A stretch of DNA of 64,000 nucleotides from Streptomyces sp. SA15 (GTDB lineage Bacteria; Actinomycetota; Actinomycetes; Streptomycetales; Streptomycetaceae), in the NCBI RefSeq assembly GCF_002291145.1, contig NZ_NTGE01000084.1, positions 67,443 to 131,442 of the forward strand, given 5' to 3'. Shown piece after piece: positions 44,310-52,467 of this stretch. Made by a program: the position numbers and the translations under genes. The notes under the pieces were generated by a model that saw nothing but the letters and a program-made list of their open reading frames with translations, was not told the origin of the DNA and did no database searches. Position 1 is the first letter of the stretch; every line of letters begins with the position of its first letter.

Positions 44310-44654
44310 CTACTCCTGTGCGTGCCGGATGGCGTCCAGCACGATGTGGGCGATGTGGTCGTCGGTGAGCTCGTACTGGATCTCGCGGGCCTGGCGGCGG
44401 GTCGTCACGATGCGGGAGTTGCGCAGGACCCGAAGGTGCTGGGAGACCAGCGGCTGACTCACCCCGAGGGCGGCGACCAGTTCGTGGACGTACTTTCCGC
44501 CCTGGGACAACTCGCGCACGATGCCGAGGCGAACGGGCGACGCCAACGCCTTCAGCAGATCACTCGCGGACCGCAGGTCGCGTAGGGGTTCGTCCGCAGA
44601 GGCTGCCGAAGGCGTCGGTGTCGTCGAGGAAGGGGGATTTGTTGCCACATGCAT
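44310..44654 (-). CDS. ArsR/SmtB-family zinc-sensing repressor with complete alpha5 site
   Basis: A 114-residue winged-helix repressor (LLKALASPVRLGIVRELSQGGKYVHELVAALGVSQPLVSQHLRVLRNSRIVTTRRQAREIQYEL). The C-terminal helix carries D98-x-H100 and H111-x-x-E114, spaced exactly like the zinc ligands D104, H106, H117 and E120 of SmtB, while the Cys-based alpha3 site is absent. This predicts Zn(II) (or Co/Ni) sensing with derepression. The start ATG 44654 lies inside a 30-bp dyad, so the gene is probably autoregulated and perhaps leaderless. The His-rich gene upstream is the likely target. Confidence 0.9.
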   Translation of the reverse strand: MHVATNPPSSTTPTPSAASADEPLRDLRSASDLLKALASPVRLGIVRELSQGGKYVHELVAALGVSQPLVSQHLRVLRNSRIVTTRRQAREIQYELTDDHIAHIVLDAIRHAQE

Positions 44655-44671
44655 ACATTAGCATGTGGCAA
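44642..44671. promoter_or_regulatory. ArsR operator: TTGCCACATGC-N8-GCATGTGGCAA
   Basis: Perfect 11-bp arms around ATACATTA, overlapping the ArsR start codon and ending 7 bp from the His-rich gene's stop. A related site lies at 45031-45060. Confidence 0.75.
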
Positions 44672-44677
44672 CGATTT

Positions 44678-44980
44678 TCAGTGGTCGTCCCAGTGGCCCT
44701 CGTGGGGGGCGTGGCGGTGGCCGTCGTGCAGGTAGTCCACATGGCCCTCGTGCGGCACGGCGACGTGACCGCAGCCCTCGCCGTGCTGGTGGTCGTGTCC
44801 CTCGTGGGCGGCGTGGCCTGCGTTCACGCACTCGTCGACATGGCCGTCGTGGACGCGGTGGATGTGGCCGTCGTGGGCGTAGTCGGTGTGGTCGCCGTGC
44901 GGGAAGGCGACGTGGCCGCAGTCCTGGCCGTGGGTGTGCGTGTGGTCGTCGTGTACGCGGTGTTCGGTGGGGGTCGTCAT
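44678..44980 (-). CDS. Histidine-rich metal-binding protein, 100 aa, 27 His
   Basis: Of 100 residues, 27 are His and 3 are Cys (21, 51, 70). Two repeats of about 31 residues (21-51 and 70-100) follow CGHVAxPHxxHxDYxHDGHxH. No signal peptide or membrane helix, so it is cytoplasmic. It probably stores or buffers zinc or passes it on. The gene is 23 bp upstream of the ArsR gene on the same strand with an ArsR-like site 51 bp before its start; zinc-induced expression is expected. Not similar to the CobW-type zinc chaperones I know. Metal identity is inferred. Confidence 0.82.
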   Translation of the reverse strand: MTTPTEHRVHDDHTHTHGQDCGHVAFPHGDHTDYAHDGHIHRVHDGHVDECVNAGHAAHEGHDHQHGEGCGHVAVPHEGHVDYLHDGHRHAPHEGHWDDH

Positions 44981-45030
44981 GCCGTGCTCCTGCTGTCGCT
45001 CTCGGGTTGCCTGCGGTTGGTGCTCCGCGG

Positions 45031-45060
45031 GCCGTGCATGCCGACATTAACATATGGCAA
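45031..45060. promoter_or_regulatory. Second ArsR-type operator upstream of the His-rich gene
   Basis: ACATTAACATATGGCAA (45044-45060) matches 15 of 17 bases of the right half of the ArsR dyad, and CATGC of the left half is kept at the same spacing; 20 of 30 overall. It lies 51-80 bp upstream of the His-rich gene. Confidence 0.6.
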
Positions 45061-45230
45061 TCCGCGCATGTGTCTCGCGGGTGTACCGACCGCGCGCCGA
45101 AGCCGCCCCGTCGGCTCAGCGTCGTGCACCTGCGGAGCGCGAACCAGGACGTTGACGCGAAACGTACGCGAAGCGCCCATCAGGAGGACACTGGAAGCGT
45201 CTGTCGGTACTCACTAGGGGGTGTCGGCCG

Positions 45231-45812
45231 ATGGCTGCGTCACAGTGTCGAAAGGTGCGGCTGTGGCGGTGGCGGCGGAACCCGCTCCGGCGGCGCTGCG
45301 ACCTCCTCGAGGCGTGGATCGTGCTCGCCGCGTGGGTGCTCGCCCTGGTCGGCGGCCTGTTCGTGGGCCTCGTGACGGCCGCTGGGGTCGAGTCGGCTGC
45401 CGAGCGGCAGCGGGCGCAGAGCCGTGAGGTGTCGGCCGTGCTCGTCGAGGACGCGGAGGACGGGGTGTCCTCGCGGGCGCCGGCCGACTACCGGGTGTGG
45501 GCCACGGTGCGCTGGACCGCGCCGGACGGGCGTACGTACACGGACGAAGCCAGGGTGCTGCCCAAGACTCCGGCCGGACGCACGGTGACCGTCTGGACGG
45601 ACGGCAAGGGAAACATCACGGCCGAGCCCCTCACCGAGGGGGAGGCCCGGCTGCACGCGGTCTCGGGTGGCGTGCTGGCGGCGATGGGCGTGGGCGGCGT
45701 GGTGCTGTGCTCCGCCTGGGTGCTGCGCGTGAGGCTGGATCAGCGGCGTCTGGCGCAGTGGGGGGCGGAGTGGGAGCGGATCGACACGCACCGGGGGTGG
45801 AGGACGGGGTAA
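45231..45812 (+). CDS. Rv1733c-family membrane protein, 193 aa
   Basis: Two transmembrane helices (LEAWIVLAAWVLALVGGLFVGLVTAAG; GGVLAAMGVGGVVLCSAWVLRV) flank an extracytoplasmic domain of about 90 residues (VSAVLVEDAEDGV, YRVWATVRWTAPDGRTYTDEARVLPKTPAGRTVTVWTDGKGNIT). This is the Rv1733c architecture; in mycobacteria that gene belongs to the DosR dormancy regulon. Basic N-terminus (KVRLWRWRRNPLRRRCD) is typical. Start ATG 45231 has AGGGGG upstream. Function unknown. Confidence 0.85.
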   Translation: MAASQCRKVRLWRWRRNPLRRRCDLLEAWIVLAAWVLALVGGLFVGLVTAAGVESAAERQRAQSREVSAVLVEDAEDGVSSRAPADYRVWATVRWTAPDGRTYTDEARVLPKTPAGRTVTVWTDGKGNITAEPLTEGEARLHAVSGGVLAAMGVGGVVLCSAWVLRVRLDQRRLAQWGAEWERIDTHRGWRTG

Positions 45813-45844
45813 AGGCCGACTCCGCCGTCCGGCCCAGCTCTGCC

Positions 45845-45857
45845 TACCCTGGAGGTG
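45845..45857 (+). promoter_or_regulatory. Likely -10 element for a leaderless polX message
   Basis: TACCCT at 45845-45850 is followed six bases later by the GTG start. The only ribosome-site-like GGAGG (45851-45855) is one base from the GTG, too close to work, so transcription probably starts at the GTG. No clear -35 seen. Confidence 0.4.
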
Positions 45858-47608
45858 TGGCTCGTTCCAACGATGAGGTCGCCGCGCTGTTCCAGGAATA
45901 CGCGGACCTGATCTCGATCACCGGAGGAGACGCGTACAGGGCGCGTGTCTACGAGAAGGCTGCCCGCTCGATCGGCGGCCACCACGCCGATGTGTCCACC
46001 CTCGACGTCAAGGGCCTGCAGGAGATCCCCAACGTCGGCAAGTCGATCGCCGAGAAGATCCTCGAGTACTTCGGCAACGGCAGCGTGTCCGCGGTCGAGG
46101 AACTGCGGGCGAAAATCCCCGCGGGTGTCCGACGGCTGACGGCCATCCCCACGCTCGGCCCGAAGAAGGCCTGCGTGCTCTACGAGGAGCTGGGCATCTC
46201 CTCGGTCGAGGAACTGGCCGACGCCATCCACGAGGAACGGCTGCGCGACCTGAAGGGCTTCGGCCCGAAGACCGAGGAGAACATCCTTCACGGCATCGAT
46301 CTCCTCCAGTCCTCCGGGGACCGCGTCCTGCTCGACGCCGCCATGGACCTCGCCGACGACATCGTCGCCGAGCTGTCCCGGGTGACCGGCTGCCGACGGT
46401 GCACCTACGCCGGGTCGCTCCGCCGCTTCCGCGAGACGATCGGCGACATCGACGTACTCGCAGCGGCCGGGAGGTCGGCGTCGCTGATGCGGGCCTTCAC
46501 CGAGCTGCCGTACGTCTCGGAGGTCATCGCGCACGGCGAGAAGAAGACGTCGATCCGCACCACCAAGGGCCTCTCCGTCGACCTGCGCGTCGTCCCACCG
46601 GACTCCTGGGGAGCGGCGCTGCAGTACTTCACGGGGAGCAAGGCGCACAACATCCGCACCCGCGAGCTGGCCGTGCATCAGGGGCTGAAGCTGTCCGAGT
46701 ACGGGCTGTTCGACGCCGAGAGCGGGGAGAAGATCGTCTCCGAGACGGAGGAGGACGTCTATGCCCGGCTCGGCCTGCCGTGGATCCCGCCGACCCTGCG
46801 CGAGGACCGCGGCGAGATCGAGGCCGGCCTCCGCGGCGAGCTGCCGGACCTCGTGACGGAGGCGGACATCCGCGGCGACCTGCACACGCACACCGACCTC
46901 ACCGACGGCCTCGTCCCGCTGGAGGAGATGGTCCGGGCGGCCGCGGAGCGCGGATACGCCTACTACGCGATCACCGATCACGGGCCGGACATGTACATGC
47001 AGCGCATGACCGACGAGCGGATGCTGGCCCAGCGCGAACACGTGCGCGAACTCGACGGCACGTACGGCGAACGCGGCGGCATGCGGCTGCTGCACGGCGC
47101 GGAGCTGAACATCGGCCCCGACGGCGACGTGGACTGGCCCGAGGAATTCCTGGCCGGCTTCGACCTGTGCGTGGCCTCGGTGCACTCGCACTTCAACCAG
47201 GGGCGCGAGGCGCTGACCCGCCGGATCGTGCGGGCCTGCGAGAACCCGTACGTCAACATCATCGGCCACCCCACCACCCGCATCCTCGGCAAACGGCCGG
47301 GCATCGACGCCGATCTCGACGCGGTCTTCGCCGCCTGCGCGCGCACCGGCACGGCCCTGGAGATCAACGCCCACCCGGACCGGCTCGACCTGCGCGACGA
47401 GGACATCCTGCGGGCCCGACGGCACGGGGTGAAGTTCGCCGTCGACAGCGACGCCCACTCCGTCCTCCACCTCGCCAACATGCGCTACGGCGTCGGCACG
47501 GCGCAGCGGGGCTGGCTCACCAAGGACGACGTGATCAACACCTGGCCCCGGACGCGACTGCTCCGCTTCCTCGGCAAGGGGCGGGCGCGGCGGCACGCCG
47601 CGGTGTGA
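45857..47608 (+). CDS. PolX-family protein: DNA polymerase beta-like plus PHP domain
   Basis: A 583-residue DNA-repair protein. Residues 1-90: helix-hairpin-helix region (ARSNDEVAALFQEYADLISITGGDAYRARVYEKAARSI, LQEIPNVGKSIAEKI). Middle: nucleotidyltransferase palm, where the metal site reads GSLRRFRETIGDIDVLAAAG and LSVDLRVVPPDSWGAAL. From about residue 340: PHP phosphoesterase (DIRGDLHTHTDLTDGL, YAITDHGPDMYMQ, GAELNIGPDGDVDW, ASVHSHFNQ, NIIGHPTTRILG, FAVDSDAHS), giving 3'-exonuclease or phosphatase activity in relatives. Gap-filling repair is the expected role. GTG 45857 matches the usual protein start. Confidence 0.9.
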   Translation: MARSNDEVAALFQEYADLISITGGDAYRARVYEKAARSIGGHHADVSTLDVKGLQEIPNVGKSIAEKILEYFGNGSVSAVEELRAKIPAGVRRLTAIPTLGPKKACVLYEELGISSVEELADAIHEERLRDLKGFGPKTEENILHGIDLLQSSGDRVLLDAAMDLADDIVAELSRVTGCRRCTYAGSLRRFRETIGDIDVLAAAGRSASLMRAFTELPYVSEVIAHGEKKTSIRTTKGLSVDLRVVPPDSWGAALQYFTGSKAHNIRTRELAVHQGLKLSEYGLFDAESGEKIVSETEEDVYARLGLPWIPPTLREDRGEIEAGLRGELPDLVTEADIRGDLHTHTDLTDGLVPLEEMVRAAAERGYAYYAITDHGPDMYMQRMTDERMLAQREHVRELDGTYGERGGMRLLHGAELNIGPDGDVDWPEEFLAGFDLCVASVHSHFNQGREALTRRIVRACENPYVNIIGHPTTRILGKRPGIDADLDAVFAACARTGTALEINAHPDRLDLRDEDILRARRHGVKFAVDSDAHSVLHLANMRYGVGTAQRGWLTKDDVINTWPRTRLLRFLGKGRARRHAAV

Positions 47609-47641
47609 GCGCGCCGGAGGATCCAGGACCTGGAGGTTGCC

Positions 47642-48067
47642 ATGACCAGGCGGATACGTGACGTGATGTCGCCCGGCACGGCGGCGGTGGAGCCCATGAC
47701 CACGGTGGCGCGCGCCGCCCGCCTGATGCGGGAGCGGGACATCGGCGACGTCCTGGTGACCTACGACTGCGACCTGTTCGGCGTGCTCACCGACCGCGAC
47801 ATCGTGGTCCGGGCCGTCGCCGAGGGCCACGACCCCGCCGTCACACCGGTCGGCACGGTGTGCACACGCCCGCCCGTGGTGACGCTGACGCCGGACGACA
47901 CCACCGATCACGCGGTCGAGCTGATGCGGCGGTACGCCGTGCGTCGGCTGCCGGTCGTCGAACACGGCGGCTGCCCGGTCGGCATCGTCAGCCTCGGCGA
48001 CCTCGCCACCACCGAGGACCCGCACTCCGCCCTGGCGGACATCAGCAAGGCCGTGCCGAACCACTGA
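47642..48067 (+). CDS. Two-CBS-domain protein (HRP1-like), 141 aa
   Basis: Consists only of a CBS pair: RRIRDVMSPGTAAVEPMTTVARAARLMRERDIGDVLVTYDCDLFGVLTDRDIVVRAVAEG and TVCTRPPVVTLTPDDTTDHAVELMRRYAVRRLPVVEHGGCPVGIVSLGDLA. The pair probably binds an adenine nucleotide. It resembles mycobacterial hypoxic response protein Rv2626c in size and layout. It is 33 bp after polX on the same strand. Confidence 0.9.
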   Translation: MTRRIRDVMSPGTAAVEPMTTVARAARLMRERDIGDVLVTYDCDLFGVLTDRDIVVRAVAEGHDPAVTPVGTVCTRPPVVTLTPDDTTDHAVELMRRYAVRRLPVVEHGGCPVGIVSLGDLATTEDPHSALADISKAVPNH

Positions 48068-48085
48068 GCCGGCCGGCGTCGGGGG

Positions 48086-48538
48086 TCAGCGTTGGTACAG
48101 CCCCACAAGCGTGCCGCTGGCGAGCTGCTGTTTCTCGACGGCCCCGTGCACCTCGTCGGCGCTGGGAGCGTCGGGCACGACGCACGGTTCCGCGAGGGCG
48201 TAGAGGCGGAAGAAGTAGCGATGCGCCTCGTCCCCCGGCGGTGGATGCGGTCCGCCCCAGCCGCGTTCGCCGTAGCCGTTGACGAGTTCGGTGCCGCCGG
48301 GCGGGCACCGGCCCGGCTCGACGCCGTCGCTGTGCGGATCGATGCCGACCACGATCCAGTGCACGAAGGTGCCCGACGGCGCGTCGGGGTCTTCGCAGAG
48401 CAGCACCAGTTCGGCCGTGTCGTCCGGGGCGCCGCTCCACGTCAGGGGCGGGGAGACGTTCTCGCCCTCGTACGCGTACTCGCGTGCGATGAAGGAGTGA
48501 TCGTTGAACGCGCTGCTTTTGAGGTCCATATCAGCCAT
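48086..48538 (-). CDS. YbhB/YbcL (PEBP/Raf-kinase-inhibitor-like) protein
   Basis: A 150-residue cytoplasmic protein of the phosphatidylethanolamine-binding family: LKSSAFNDHSFIAREYAYEGENVSPPLTWSGAPDDTAELVLLCEDPDAP, the ligand-pocket FVHWIVVGIDP, GYGERGWGGPHPPPGDEAHRYFFRLYAL. Length normal. Ligand in bacteria unknown. Divergent from the hydrolase gene. Confidence 0.92.
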   Translation of the reverse strand: MADMDLKSSAFNDHSFIAREYAYEGENVSPPLTWSGAPDDTAELVLLCEDPDAPSGTFVHWIVVGIDPHSDGVEPGRCPPGGTELVNGYGERGWGGPHPPPGDEAHRYFFRLYALAEPCVVPDAPSADEVHGAVEKQQLASGTLVGLYQR

Positions 48539-48643
48539 GTGATCCGGAGTACCCCGGTCGGGGTCGGGTACGCGGCGGAAGAGACCCGTAGCAATCCGGG
48601 GCAATCCACAGCAATCCACATCACTGACGTATCGCGGAAGAAG

Positions 48644-49372
48644 ATGAGGCAGATGATCTCCCAGCCGGTGACGGTGCCCGCCGACGGCACGGAGCTGGCG
48701 GGCGACCTCGCTGTGCCGACATCCGCGCGAGGAGTGGTGCTGTTCGCGCACGGCAGCGGCAGTTCCCGGCACAGCCCCCGTAACCGTGCGGTCGCCGCCG
48801 AACTGCGCACCGCCGGACTCGGCACCCTGCTGATCGACCTGCTCACGGCAGGGGAGGAGCGGCGTGACGTGTCGACGGGCGAGCATCGCTTCGACATCCC
48901 CCTCCTGGCCCGCCGCCTAGTGGCCGCGATCGACTGGCTCGAGGTCCAGTCCGCCACCAGGGATCTGCCCGTCGCCCTGTTCGGGGCGAGCACCGGCGCG
49001 GGCGCGGCCCTGACCGCCGCCGCGGAGCGGCCCGACCGGGTGCTGACCGTTGTGTCGCGGGGCGGACGGCCCGACCTGGCCGGGGACGACGCCCTGGCCG
49101 CCGTACGGGCGCCGGTGCTGCTGATCGTCGGCGGCCGGGACCAGGAGGTGCTGCGGCTCAATCAGGAGGCCGCCCGCAGGCTGCACGCCCCGCACACCCT
49201 GCACGTCGTGCCCGGCGCCACGCACCTGTTCGAGGAGCCCGGTGCGCTGGAACAGGTCGCCGACACCGCACGGCGGTGGTGCGACGACCGTCTGAAGGCC
49301 GCGGCCGAGTTATCGACCGCAGCGGGAGGGGCACGTCGGGGCCGTATCCCGAGGGCTCACTCCCGTGTGTGA
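48644..49372 (+). CDS. Alpha/beta hydrolase (dienelactone-hydrolase-like)
   Basis: A roughly 242-residue hydrolase: VVLFAHGSGSSRHSPRNRAVAAEL (oxyanion HGSG), LLIDLLTAGEERRDV, nucleophile elbow LFGASTGAGAAL with Ser, APVLLIVGGRDQEVL with Asp, and GATHLFEEPGALEQ with His. Triad complete. The phosphoribosyltransferase gene follows 17 bp later. In M. tuberculosis the DosR-regulated Rv0571c joins these two activities in one chain, supporting a linked role. An in-frame ATG at 48653 is an alternative start. Confidence 0.88.
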   Translation: MRQMISQPVTVPADGTELAGDLAVPTSARGVVLFAHGSGSSRHSPRNRAVAAELRTAGLGTLLIDLLTAGEERRDVSTGEHRFDIPLLARRLVAAIDWLEVQSATRDLPVALFGASTGAGAALTAAAERPDRVLTVVSRGGRPDLAGDDALAAVRAPVLLIVGGRDQEVLRLNQEAARRLHAPHTLHVVPGATHLFEEPGALEQVADTARRWCDDRLKAAAELSTAAGGARRGRIPRAHSRV

Positions 49373-49389
49373 AAGGAGTGGCAGCCGCG

Positions 49390-50040
49390 ATGCAGTTCCG
49401 TGACCGAACGCAGGCCGGTCGGCGACTGGCCGAACAACTGCGGAACCGGCAGGAGGAGGGCGCCTTGCCGGACCCCGTCGTCCTCGCCCTTCCCCGGGGC
49501 GGCGTGGCCGTGGCCCAGGAGGTGGCCCGGGCGCTGAACGCCCCGCTCGACGTCCTCGTCGTACGGAAGATCGGTGCCCCGTTCCAGCCGGAGCTCGCCG
49601 TGGGCGCGATCGCCGTCGACGGCGAGCCCATGTTCGACGAGTATGCCCTCGACCGGCTGGGTCTCAGCGAGGCCGCGCTCGCCAGGACGGTCGAGCGGGA
49701 ACGCGCGGAGCTCCGGCGTCGTGAGCAGCGCTACCGGCAGGGCCGCCCCGCCCTCGACCTGCGGGGACGTACCGTGATCGTCGTCGACGACGGGCTGGCG
49801 ACCGGCTCCACGGCCCTTGCCGCGGTGCGCTCCGTACGGCGCCGGGAGCCCGGGCGGATCGTGCTGGCCGTGCCGGTGTGTTCGCCGGAGGCGGCCGACC
49901 TGCTGAGCGGCGAGTCCGACGAGGTGGTGTGCCTGTACCAGCCGGCCGCCTTCATGGCCGTCGGCCTCTGGTACGAGGATTTCGATCAGCTGTCGGACGA
50001 GGACGTGCTCGCCGCGCTGCACACGGGCGCGGAGGGCTGA
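49390..50040 (+). CDS. Phosphoribosyltransferase-family protein
   Basis: A 216-residue type-I phosphoribosyltransferase: FRDRTQAGRRLAEQLRN, VVLALPRGGVAVAQEVARALNAPLDVLVVRKIGAP, PRPP loop TVIVVDDGLATGSTALAAVRSVRRREPGRIVLAVPVCSPEA, and FMAVGLWYEDFDQLSDEDVL. ATG 49390 is preceded by AAAGGAG. Substrate base unknown; closely similar proteins accompany hypoxia-responsive genes. Operon with the hydrolase upstream is likely. Confidence 0.9.
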   Translation: MQFRDRTQAGRRLAEQLRNRQEEGALPDPVVLALPRGGVAVAQEVARALNAPLDVLVVRKIGAPFQPELAVGAIAVDGEPMFDEYALDRLGLSEAALARTVERERAELRRREQRYRQGRPALDLRGRTVIVVDDGLATGSTALAAVRSVRRREPGRIVLAVPVCSPEAADLLSGESDEVVCLYQPAAFMAVGLWYEDFDQLSDEDVLAALHTGAEG

Positions 50041-50158
50041 GCCCTTCAGGCGTCGCGGTCTTCGTCAACGCTCAACAAAGTGACAGGGACACGGCAACCT
50101 TGGCGGCCTTGGCGGCGGCCGGTGGGTGGAATCCCGTCCCCCACCAAGGGAGTTCAGC

Positions 50159-51010
50159 ATGCGCACCTTATTCGCGCGCCTGGTCGCCGTCCTCGCCGCG
50201 CTGGCCGCGCTGGTCGCGGGGCCCGGCCTGGCGGCGTCCCCGGCGCAGGCCGTCGACGAGTGGAACCCGCCCGCCAGCCTGGTCCAGCCGCTGAACGAGG
50301 TCTGGAGCCACGTCGAGTCGACCTACCCGGACCTCTACGGCTTCCGGAACTACGGCTGGGACCAGATCATGGCCAACAAGGGCAGCGTCAACTACTGCGT
50401 CCGCTGGGAGTCGGACGCGCCGGTCAGCGCCGACCTGCGCGACCGGATCCACGCCGCGCTGAAGAAGCAGTTCGGCAAGTGGACGGCGGCCATGGTGGAG
50501 GGCGGCAAGGGGCACAACGCCTGGCCGTACACCAATGTGCCGGTCAACATCGTCGGCTGGGCGGTCAAGAACCGCTCCACCTTGCAGTGGACCGACAAGT
50601 CCGTCGACATCTACGCCGGAAACCTCGACGGCGGCGGCGCCCCGCAGTGCGCGCCGGACTGCGGCCGCTTCTTCCACCAGGACGGCAACTACTCGAAGTG
50701 CCCGGGCGGCGCGGCCCGCCACTACGACCAGTCGCTGTGGCTGACGAAGGGATTCCAGGGCGGCGCCGGCGGCGACTGGGGACAGCGGGTCGGCCAGGAG
50801 TACTTCACCGGCGCGCTGAACCAGGAGAACATCCACATCTACCTGCACGAAGTGGGCCACACCTTCGGCCTCGACGACTTCTACGACTGGACTCCGACGG
50901 GCCAGTGCTGCTTCCTGATGAAGGCGGGCAGCGCTGTCCAGATCACGGAGTTCGACAAGTGGATGTTCCGTGATTTCTGGCGCCATCTGAAGAGCCGCTA
51001 CGGCCTCTGA
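50159..51010 (+). CDS. Secreted zinc metallopeptidase (metzincin-like), 283 aa
   Basis: Signal peptide residues 1-31 (RLVAVLAALAALVAGPGLAASPAQA). The mature protein carries H230-E231-x-x-H234-x-x-G-L-D (IYLHEVGHTFGLDD), the zincin site with a likely acidic third ligand, and M254 in CCFLMKAGSA as a Met-turn candidate. Six Cys (CVRWES, PQCAPDCG, KCPGG, QCCF) suggest disulfides. Probably an extracellular protease, or an enzyme acting on a cell-wall or carbohydrate target. ATG 50159 chosen for the signal peptide. Monocistronic with a strong terminator behind. Confidence 0.72.
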   Translation: MRTLFARLVAVLAALAALVAGPGLAASPAQAVDEWNPPASLVQPLNEVWSHVESTYPDLYGFRNYGWDQIMANKGSVNYCVRWESDAPVSADLRDRIHAALKKQFGKWTAAMVEGGKGHNAWPYTNVPVNIVGWAVKNRSTLQWTDKSVDIYAGNLDGGGAPQCAPDCGRFFHQDGNYSKCPGGAARHYDQSLWLTKGFQGGAGGDWGQRVGQEYFTGALNQENIHIYLHEVGHTFGLDDFYDWTPTGQCCFLMKAGSAVQITEFDKWMFRDFWRHLKSRYGL

Positions 51011-51024
51011 CGCTCCGTCAAGTC

Positions 51025-51076
51025 GCCCCGCCGACAAGGCGATCCGGTCCATGAGTGCCGGACCTCGCGGCGGGGC
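51025..51076 (+). terminator. Nested hairpin terminator after the metallopeptidase gene
   Basis: Outer arms GCCCCGCCG (51025-51033) and CGGCGGGGC (51068-51076) are perfect complements; inner arms GGTCC/GGACC (51046-51050 / 51060-51064) stack within. It starts 15 bases after the stop codon. Confidence 0.6.
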
Positions 51077-51118
51077 GCAACGAGTGGGGAACGGGGTGTG
51101 ACGAAGTGGCGAGTTTTT

Positions 51119-51136
51119 AAGTCAGTTGCTTGACTT
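51119..51136. promoter_or_regulatory. Dyad AAGTCA-N6-TGACTT upstream of the P450 operon
   Basis: Perfect 6-6-6 inverted repeat in an AT-rich patch (TTTTTAAGTCAG) 60 bp before the P450 start; it also contains TTGACTT, a possible -35. Candidate operator. Confidence 0.45.
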
Positions 51137-51195
51137 CATTCCTGCGGGATCGCTTGGCTGGGGGCAGAGCGCCCCACCCCCCACAGGAGGCCATC

Positions 51196-52410
51196 GTGAG
51201 CGACGTGCGCATCGAGCAGCCGCTGGACTATCCCCTTCCCGTTCCCGCCGCACTGGAGCCGCCGCCGGAGTGGGCCCAACTGCGGCAGCAGTGCCCGGTG
51301 GCCCGGGTGAAGCTGCCCAGCGGGGACGAGGCGGCCCTCATCACCCGGTACGAGGACGTCCGCAACGTGCTGGCCGACCCGCGGTTCACCCGCGAACTGA
51401 ACGCACCCGGGGCGGCCCGGATCATCGACACCGAGTCAGGCGGACTGTTCAACAGCCCCATCGCGCGCACCCTCGCCGCCGAGGGGCACGAGCGGTGGCG
51501 CAGGATGGTCGGCAAGTGGTTCACGGCCAAGCGCATGGCCGCCCTGCGGCCCGGCATGGAGGCGACGGCCGACCGGCTCATCGACGGGATGCTGGCGGCC
51601 GGGCAGCCCGCGGACCTCGTCACGCACCTGGCGTTCCCGCTGCCCGTGTGGGTGATCTGCGACATGCTCGGCGCCCCGGAGAGCGACCGGGAGATGTTCG
51701 CGCACTGGTCCGACGTCACTCTGACCCTGACCGAGTACACCGAGGCGGAGATCAACGCGGCCCAGGAAGAGTTCGCCGCCTACCTGACCGACCTCGTCGA
51801 CAGCAAACGCGGCCGGCCCGGGGAGGACCTGATCGGCCGGCTGATGGTCGCCGCCGACGCCGAGGGCCGGCCGATGTCCGACGCAGGCCTGAGCGCCACC
51901 GCCCAGGCGCTGCTGGTCGCCGGGCACGAGACCACCGCCGGCATGATCGCGAAGATGGTGGCCATGCTGCTGGCCGACCGGCGGCACTGGGAGCGGCTGC
52001 TCGCCGACCGGTCGCTGGTCCGCACGGCCGTGGAGGAGATCCTCCGCTTCGACCCCAACGGCGGCTTCGGACTCCCGCGGTTCCTGCACGAGGACGCCGA
52101 GGTCTCCAGCGGCGTCCTGCCCTCCGGCACCACCGTGGTGTGCAGCATGGCCGCGGCCAACCGGGACGACAGCGCCTTCGAGGCCGCCGACGAACTGGAC
52201 CTGGGCCGCAGCCCGAACCCGCACATCGCCTTCGGCTCCGGCGCGCACTCCTGCCTCGGGCAGCCCCTGGCCCGTACCGAACTGCAGGTCGTGCTCGACG
52301 CCCTGCTGCGCCGCCTGCCCACCCTCGACCTGGCCGTGGGCGCCGACGAACTGCGCCGGGTCGAAGGACTCGCCGTCGGCCGGCTGCACGAGCTGCCCGT
52401 GCGGTGGTGA
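51196..52410 (+). CDS. Cytochrome P450
   Basis: A 404-residue soluble bacterial P450. Key sites: I-helix AGHETTAGMIAKMVAMLL, ExxR in VEEILRF, heme loop FGSGAHSCLGQPLAR with axial Cys353, and RWRRMVGKWFTAKRM in the C-helix. GTG 51196 has AGGAGG six bases before. A ferredoxin gene follows after 57 bp and is its likely electron donor; a reductase is not encoded here. Substrate unknown; CYP105/107-like by overall features. No biosynthetic cluster surrounds it, so xenobiotic or orphan oxidation is possible. Confidence 0.93.
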   Translation: MSDVRIEQPLDYPLPVPAALEPPPEWAQLRQQCPVARVKLPSGDEAALITRYEDVRNVLADPRFTRELNAPGAARIIDTESGGLFNSPIARTLAAEGHERWRRMVGKWFTAKRMAALRPGMEATADRLIDGMLAAGQPADLVTHLAFPLPVWVICDMLGAPESDREMFAHWSDVTLTLTEYTEAEINAAQEEFAAYLTDLVDSKRGRPGEDLIGRLMVAADAEGRPMSDAGLSATAQALLVAGHETTAGMIAKMVAMLLADRRHWERLLADRSLVRTAVEEILRFDPNGGFGLPRFLHEDAEVSSGVLPSGTTVVCSMAAANRDDSAFEAADELDLGRSPNPHIAFGSGAHSCLGQPLARTELQVVLDALLRRLPTLDLAVGADELRRVEGLAVGRLHELPVRW

Positions 52411-52467
52411 CGTCCCCGCGTGCCGCGCCCTCATCCCCCAACGCTGCCAGGTCGAGGAGACACGGCA

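Noticed and set aside
45740..48064. 774-codon minus-strand frame across polX
   Set aside because: The plus strand encodes clear PolX/PHP motifs; the opposite frame is compositional noise.
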